DNA from: Lachnospiraceae bacterium
GTDB lineage: Bacteria > Bacillota > Clostridia > Lachnospirales > Lachnospiraceae
DNA: 62,629 bases
Reading direction: 5' to 3'
Assembly: GCA_024692715.1 (NCBI GenBank)
Contig: JAILMH010000067.1
Span: forward strand, 1 to 62,629
Positions 58,199 through 62,629 of the stretch are shown here, piece by piece (position 1 is the stretch's first letter; every line of letters starts with the position of its first letter). The notes beneath the pieces are model-generated. The model was not told where the DNA came from. It saw only the letters and a list, made by a program, of their open reading frames with translations, and made no database searches. Both the position numbers and the translations under genes were made by a program.

Positions 58199-60691
58199 TT
58201 AATTTCTTAAAAATCTTATCCATACTGCTTCTACAAGCACTCCTATCAATGTGATCACACATCCGAGCCTTCCAAAAGGCGTATGGTATTTCAACTCTAT
58301 GCTATGTGTTCCTTTCGTCACCGGAACTGCCATATACATAAGGTTCTGCTTTACTTTTTCACACTCGACACCATCCACATAGATGCTCCATCCCTCCGAC
58401 CAGGGAATTGAAAGCGCGAGAAGCTTATCTTCGTCTGATGTTATCGTTCCGCTGATACTGTCGGTATTTATATCAACATTCTGAAGTGTTGTCTCCTTTA
58501 ATTCATCCAATTTCGAAGCCATGCCGTCAAGAGGCTGCTTTATAAGCTTCAGATCTTCAAAGGTATATGTTCCTCCTCTTTCAAACTCTATCTCAAGTCT
58601 GCTCCTCTTTTCGTCAGAGTAGTACAGATTGAAGAAATACTTTTTTCTTCCCATGTAATACTCATGCTCCGGAGCATATACCACCAGACTATCCTTTGCA
58701 CCGTTTTCATCCTCAACATCCAGTTCAGCAGAATATTCGTCATCCTCTGCCTGATATTCCAGCCCGCTTACTTCAAGATACAGCTCAACATCTTCCACCG
58801 GATCAAAGGTGATCGTAACCTTTCCCTCTTTTTTAGCCTTGATCGTATTTCCATCAATTTCCACGTCTTCACAGGAATCTATTTTATATGGAACCTCACT
58901 GTCACTGAATTTTATCTCCGGTTTTTCCAGCTTGCTTAAAAGCTCCGAATCATCCGGAAGAATAGCGGCAAAATATGGCACCTGCTGCCTTTCCGCCACC
59001 GTGAGCTTCATTAAGTCCGACTCACTTATAGCTGTTGTATAAGTATATCCCAAAGGAAGATAATTATCTGTCTTATAGAGCTTCGCTTTCATTCCAAGCT
59101 CATCCTCTGTCTCACCTATATCGCTGTAGCCATACGGCACCTGCCAGGTCACATCCGCAGAACCTGTAAAATATTTTGCCGAAGCGAAGGGAAGCAGCAA
59201 TGTCCTCGAATCAAGGCCTCTTATATCGTATATCTTATCCTTATATACGTTATAAGCTTTCAGATAATTTCCAAAATCCCCATCCAAGACGCTCCAGTAA
59301 GCATTAGTGCCTCCATAAGTATTCCAGAGCGGCTGATTAGAATTAACTTCTCTGTAATCTCCCACATCTGTCCGATGAAATTCATCATCACATATCAGTG
59401 CAGCAGCTCTGCTGAAATTTCCGGTGAGCTGCTTATCAGCCATTCCAAGTTCCTGACTCTGCCCGATATATTTATCGCCCACATGATGGCACTGCATTCC
59501 GATCACGACAGTACCCACAACCGCCGCCGCAAGTACTGCCGGATACAGCCTGCTGAACTTTATCTCAAAGACTTTCTTTACGTTTATTACAAATAAATAA
59601 CATATCAGAAATGCATATGCAAAGGTCCATCTGTTTATAACATAATTAAATCCGTTAAAGACAGAGGCAAACACAGGGAAGAGTAAAAAGACTGACATCA
59701 CAATAAACAGTACTCTGCGCCATTTTTCCCGGCTCTTAAATCTAAACTCTGCGATTATTCCAATAATAGATGCAAACGATACCGAGATGAACGTATAAAC
59801 ATCATACTCTCCCCAGGTGAAGTAATGGGCAATAAGGTTAACATAATAATCAAGATCATATATTATCCCGACCGTACTTTTGCTCGATGTTCTTGAACTT
59901 CCAAGGAAAGCCGCTGCCGATGGCACCAGTACGAAGCCTGCCATGAGAACTCCGACAAATCCCGCTGCCGCCGCTCTTAAAAGCCTGCCTATATAGTTTT
60001 TAACCCCCTCTTTCGGTACAATGTCCACCCCTCTGACCAGGGCATAAATGACCGTAAGGAGTACTGTCACGTAAAAGAAGTAGTAATTACTTATAGCCGA
60101 TATAAATGTCACAAGCGTAAACATTACCGGCTTTTCACCTCTGAATATCTTCTCAAGTCCGATCAGAAACATTGGAAAATATATCATTGGATTTAAGAAA
60201 AACGGATGGATTATATAAAATACACCATAGCCGCAAAAGGCATACATGAGCGCTCCGACTGAATTCTCAGCCCCCTCATGTCCCATAAATTTTGTATATT
60301 TAATAAAAGCGATACCCGCAAGATACAGTCTCAGTATCACCGCAAAGCAAAAAACATACTCAGCTGCCCCAAACGGTGAGATTACCGAAAGCCACGAAAA
60401 GGGATCTCCAAAGGAATAATATGACAAAGTTGTAAATATATCTCCACCATAACCTATTGCAAAAGAATAATTCGGTATCTCAAACTTATGCTCAAATATA
60501 AGCGTCTTCACTATCCCGCGAATATATTTTCCAAAGTAGACAAAGGCATTGAAATGCTGATAAAGCCCGTCTTCATTCCATAAAAAGTTCTTCTTTTCAA
60601 TTAAAAATGCTCCAAAAATGAGCAGTGCTGATATAACGAATAACACGCTGTACTTAATGTACTGATGTTTCCGGTCTAATAATCTTCTCAT
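58199..60691 (-). CDS. YfhO-family polytopic membrane protein
   Basis: 830 residues. About 12-13 membrane helices with large loops, ending with a beta-rich extracellular domain and a last helix (SIPWSEGWSIYVDGVE and KGTHSIELKYHTPFGRLG near the end are characteristic). Early segments (FLWNEDGLYQHFNAFVYFG, GYGGDIFTTLSYYSFGDPFSWL) match YfhO, which is linked with glycosylation of lipoteichoic acid in Bacillus and has a GT-C-like fold. It probably transfers sugars outside the membrane using a polyprenyl-phosphate donor. First gene of an operon with nudC and ABC-F. Confidence 0.9.
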   Translation of the reverse strand: MRRLLDRKHQYIKYSVLFVISALLIFGAFLIEKKNFLWNEDGLYQHFNAFVYFGKYIRGIVKTLIFEHKFEIPNYSFAIGYGGDIFTTLSYYSFGDPFSWLSVISPFGAAEYVFCFAVILRLYLAGIAFIKYTKFMGHEGAENSVGALMYAFCGYGVFYIIHPFFLNPMIYFPMFLIGLEKIFRGEKPVMFTLVTFISAISNYYFFYVTVLLTVIYALVRGVDIVPKEGVKNYIGRLLRAAAAGFVGVLMAGFVLVPSAAAFLGSSRTSSKSTVGIIYDLDYYVNLIAHYFTWGEYDVYTFISVSFASIIGIIAEFRFKSREKWRRVLFIVMSVFLLFPVFASVFNGFNYVINRWTFAYAFLICYLFVINVKKVFEIKFSRLYPAVLAAAVVGTVVIGMQCHHVGDKYIGQSQELGMADKQLTGNFSRAAALICDDEFHRTDVGDYREVNSNQPLWNTYGGTNAYWSVLDGDFGNYLKAYNVYKDKIYDIRGLDSRTLLLPFASAKYFTGSADVTWQVPYGYSDIGETEDELGMKAKLYKTDNYLPLGYTYTTAISESDLMKLTVAERQQVPYFAAILPDDSELLSKLEKPEIKFSDSEVPYKIDSCEDVEIDGNTIKAKKEGKVTITFDPVEDVELYLEVSGLEYQAEDDEYSAELDVEDENGAKDSLVVYAPEHEYYMGRKKYFFNLYYSDEKRSRLEIEFERGGTYTFEDLKLIKQPLDGMASKLDELKETTLQNVDINTDSISGTITSDEDKLLALSIPWSEGWSIYVDGVECEKVKQNLMYMAVPVTKGTHSIELKYHTPFGRLGCVITLIGVLVEAVWIRFLRN

Positions 60692-60781
60692 ATTCCTCGC
60701 GTAAAAATTCTCACTTAATTTATATTTCTCCGAATTATTATTTTAATACAAAAATGCGTATCAGCAAAATTTTTAAACTCT

Positions 60782-60813
60782 AAAAAAGCCCTGTGCGATT
60801 TTTCACACAGGGC
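60782..60813 (-). terminator. Terminator of the GH127 gene
   Basis: GCCCTGTG/CACAGGGC stem with a partly paired loop; TTTTTT follows on the minus strand. Confidence 0.88.
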
Positions 60814-60832
60814 CTTTAGCACCAGATCTAAT

Positions 60833-62629
60833 TTATTTTATCAGCTTTCCATCCTCTCCAAACTTATATTTACGGCCCCAGATCTCTATTTCTCCTGCTG
60901 CCATTGTTCCGTCTTTAAGGAATCTATACTTATCCTCACCTATCGTTAACCATCCCTTATGCATCTTGCCGTCTTCGTTAAAGTAATAGGTCTTTCCATC
61001 TATATCTCTGAAGCCGTCATTTACCATTTTTCCGTCCTCATCAAAATAGAAAGTTCCCTGATTTAGCTTAAGGAAGCCAACCGCGATACTTCCATCTGCC
61101 TTTGCATAATATTTCTCCCCGTCTACCGTGAAGAACTTTGACTTGACTATAGCGCCTTTCTTATCAGCAGCGCAGTAATATCTTACTCCGTCAACAGTCA
61201 CAAAGCCCTCGGCTCTCTTTCCGTCTTCATCAAGGATAAAGGTCTTACCCCATGCCTTTTTAAGAGTATAGATATGCTCCGGAGCTTCCTCGTTATAGCT
61301 TACCTTCCAGCGTACTACACCTGTACCCGCTGCACCGTCCTCTGAAGAAATGACCACATTCATGCGAAGTGCCTTTGCTGTAACAGTTTCAAGCTGAATC
61401 TTATTGAACTGATCGAGCTTGAAAATGTCTGAGGTATCTCCCTTCATAGAGACCTCGTGCCACTCACCGTTCTCATCCTCGTATTCAAAGCTTACGGAAG
61501 CCGGCACTCTTGTTCCGCCGCCATCGTCATACCAGAAGATCTCTGTTGTATTGAGCTTAACTGCCTTATCCCAGTTATATGCGATCCAGTGAGTTGAGCC
61601 CTGCGGCTGTGACCAGTCTCCCCAGCCTCTTCCTGTTCCGCAGTTCGATCTTGTCGGGTTATTATTCTCAGCATTGACTCCATCGAGATTTTCCCAGCTC
61701 GCTGTATAGTCAGAAGAAGCTTCTGCTGCATATTCAAGATGCTCCGGATCTGCTGTTTCCGGAAGCTTCTTACCAAATCTCACAACCACCTCAAGATCTT
61801 CTGTTACATTTTCAACTTTATACTGATTTTCTGCATAAGGCTCAAACTCTCTGCCGTTTACCTTAAGTGACTTTACCTTAAATCCATCCTTCGGAATAGC
61901 CTTTATATCAAGAGCTCCCTTTTCCTTGATAAGCTCTGAATTAACTTCAATTGTTCCCTTATCCTCTGTCTCGTTTTTAAGCGCGACTTCATAGTATGTT
62001 GAATCATCGCTTGTCTGAAGTATCTTAAAATATGCTGAATAATAATAGTGATGCGCTCTATACATCGGCTCAAAGGTAAGTCCGTTTGTCGTCATTTTAA
62101 GCGGATCTTCTGTATCCTGTCTGATAGAGCTCTCCATATCCTCTGCAAACTTAAGAGTTTTCCATGCTGTGCTCGTTGTCTTTCCGACAAGTACAAGTGG
62201 TCCATACATAACACTTGCAACTTCACTTCCATTGAGCTTGTCAGGTGTTGCACTTAAATGATAGCTGAATTCCGCATGAACCCTGATCACATCTCCGGCG
62301 CTGATATCCTCGAGAGTCACATAGCTTGAAGGCTCTGCTTCGGTTATGACCTTTTTACCGTTAACTTCTACTGTGTAGCCATTTTCTGCCCAATACGGAA
62401 CTCTGAGTTTCATACTAATTGTTTCAGCATCTTTTCCGTCGATCGCCTCTACCTTTATCTCAGAATCCTCTGATGGAAACTCGGTTTTCTGCGAGATCTT
62501 AAGACCCTTCTCCTGCCACTTGACTGAAGCCGGCATATAAAGGTTTACATAAAGTGTGTCATTTTCCTTGAAATATACGGCTTCCTGATATTTAACATGA
62601 TTTTCCATACCTGTACCATGACAGCAGGT
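60833..62629 (-). CDS. GH127-type beta-L-arabinofuranosidase with cell-wall-binding repeats, 5' end cut by window
   Basis: About 598 residues, open at the window edge; the frame runs on past 62608 through CCHGTGMENH, so the internal ATG there is not the start. The Cys-Cys pair at this place in GH127 enzymes holds the nucleophile and zinc ligands. The rest of the GH127 fold follows to about residue 215 (LRVPYWAENGYTVEVNG, YGPLVLVG). Then come a small beta repeat domain (IKAIPKDGFKVKSLKVNG), an F5/8 type C-like carbohydrate-binding domain (about 300-450) and about six choline/glucan-binding-type repeats (YYFNEDGKMHKGW). It should release L-arabinofuranose from plant polymers while bound to the cell wall. 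Confidence 0.88.
   Translation of the reverse strand, partial: TCCHGTGMENHVKYQEAVYFKENDTLYVNLYMPASVKWQEKGLKISQKTEFPSEDSEIKVEAIDGKDAETISMKLRVPYWAENGYTVEVNGKKVITEAEPSSYVTLEDISAGDVIRVHAEFSYHLSATPDKLNGSEVASVMYGPLVLVGKTTSTAWKTLKFAEDMESSIRQDTEDPLKMTTNGLTFEPMYRAHHYYYSAYFKILQTSDDSTYYEVALKNETEDKGTIEVNSELIKEKGALDIKAIPKDGFKVKSLKVNGREFEPYAENQYKVENVTEDLEVVVRFGKKLPETADPEHLEYAAEASSDYTASWENLDGVNAENNNPTRSNCGTGRGWGDWSQPQGSTHWIAYNWDKAVKLNTTEIFWYDDGGGTRVPASVSFEYEDENGEWHEVSMKGDTSDIFKLDQFNKIQLETVTAKALRMNVVISSEDGAAGTGVVRWKVSYNEEAPEHIYTLKKAWGKTFILDEDGKRAEGFVTVDGVRYYCAADKKGAIVKSKFFTVDGEKYYAKADGSIAVGFLKLNQGTFYFDEDGKMVNDGFRDIDGKTYYFNEDGKMHKGWLTIGEDKYRFLKDGTMAAGEIEIWGRKYKFGEDGKLIK

Overview
The window looks like chromosome from a low-to-mid GC Firmicute of the Lachnospiraceae (Butyrivibrio-like; genus is a guess). 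The evidence is Gram-positive style surface proteins (GLUG beta-helix proteins, lipoproteins, an N-acetylmuramoyl-L-alanine amidase, choline/glucan-binding-type repeats), AGGAGG-type ribosome binding sites, consensus TTGACA/TATAAT promoters, and a large cell-wall polysaccharide locus typical of that family. No tRNA, rRNA, phage, transposase or CRISPR array was seen. Both ends are cut inside genes: a GLUG protein at base 1 and a GH127-type glycosidase at base 62629.

Left part (1-7300): an MMPL/RND-type exporter lies between two exported GLUG-repeat/coiled-coil proteins, all translationally overlapped, with a divergent TetR regulator. A perfect 20-bp palindrome in the divergent promoter is the likely operator. 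Next (7340-16000 and on to 24500): three low-complexity lipoproteins, a lepB-aminotransferase-hisC operon, two separate MBOAT O-acyltransferase + SGNH pairs, a large secreted amidase with a GHL10 hydrolase, an Rrf2 regulator, a carbamate kinase variant and cysK with a CymR-like promoter. From 24500 to 28240 come a signal peptidase II-like protein coupled to an atypical ClpX, then an HtrA protease.

The centre (28438-51906, all minus strand) is one cell-wall glycopolymer locus. Read in transcription order it holds rfbB, rfbA, a membrane-anchored GH25 lysozyme, rfbC, an ABC-2 exporter pair with a Wzt-like C-terminal domain, a methyltransferase-kinase fusion, several multi-domain GT2 glycosyltransferases, phosphoglucomutase (own promoter), a GT87/DPM1-like/GtrA side-branch triad, a carbohydrate O-acetylesterase, more GT2 enzymes, an initiating undecaprenyl-phosphate sugar transferase, and an LCP ligase. 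Together they would make dTDP-deoxysugars, assemble and modify a lipid-linked chain, export it by ABC transporter, and attach it to peptidoglycan. No rmlD is present here. Upstream of rfbB lies an array of 62-bp tandem repeats with no coding explanation.

Right part (52526-62629): a secreted DUF6273-type protein, a stand-alone N-terminal half of PTS enzyme I with an attenuator-like leader, a GT2 glycosyltransferase, and an operon of YfhO-type membrane protein, NudC and an ABC-F ATPase, then the partial GH127 enzyme.

Most distinctive candidates for something undescribed are the 62-bp repeat array in front of the rfb locus, the GLUG-MMPL-GLUG export module with its operator, the orphan enzyme-I N-domain with its structured leader, and the methyltransferase-kinase in a Gram-positive ABC-type polysaccharide locus. 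All functions are inferred by reading sequence; no database search was run.
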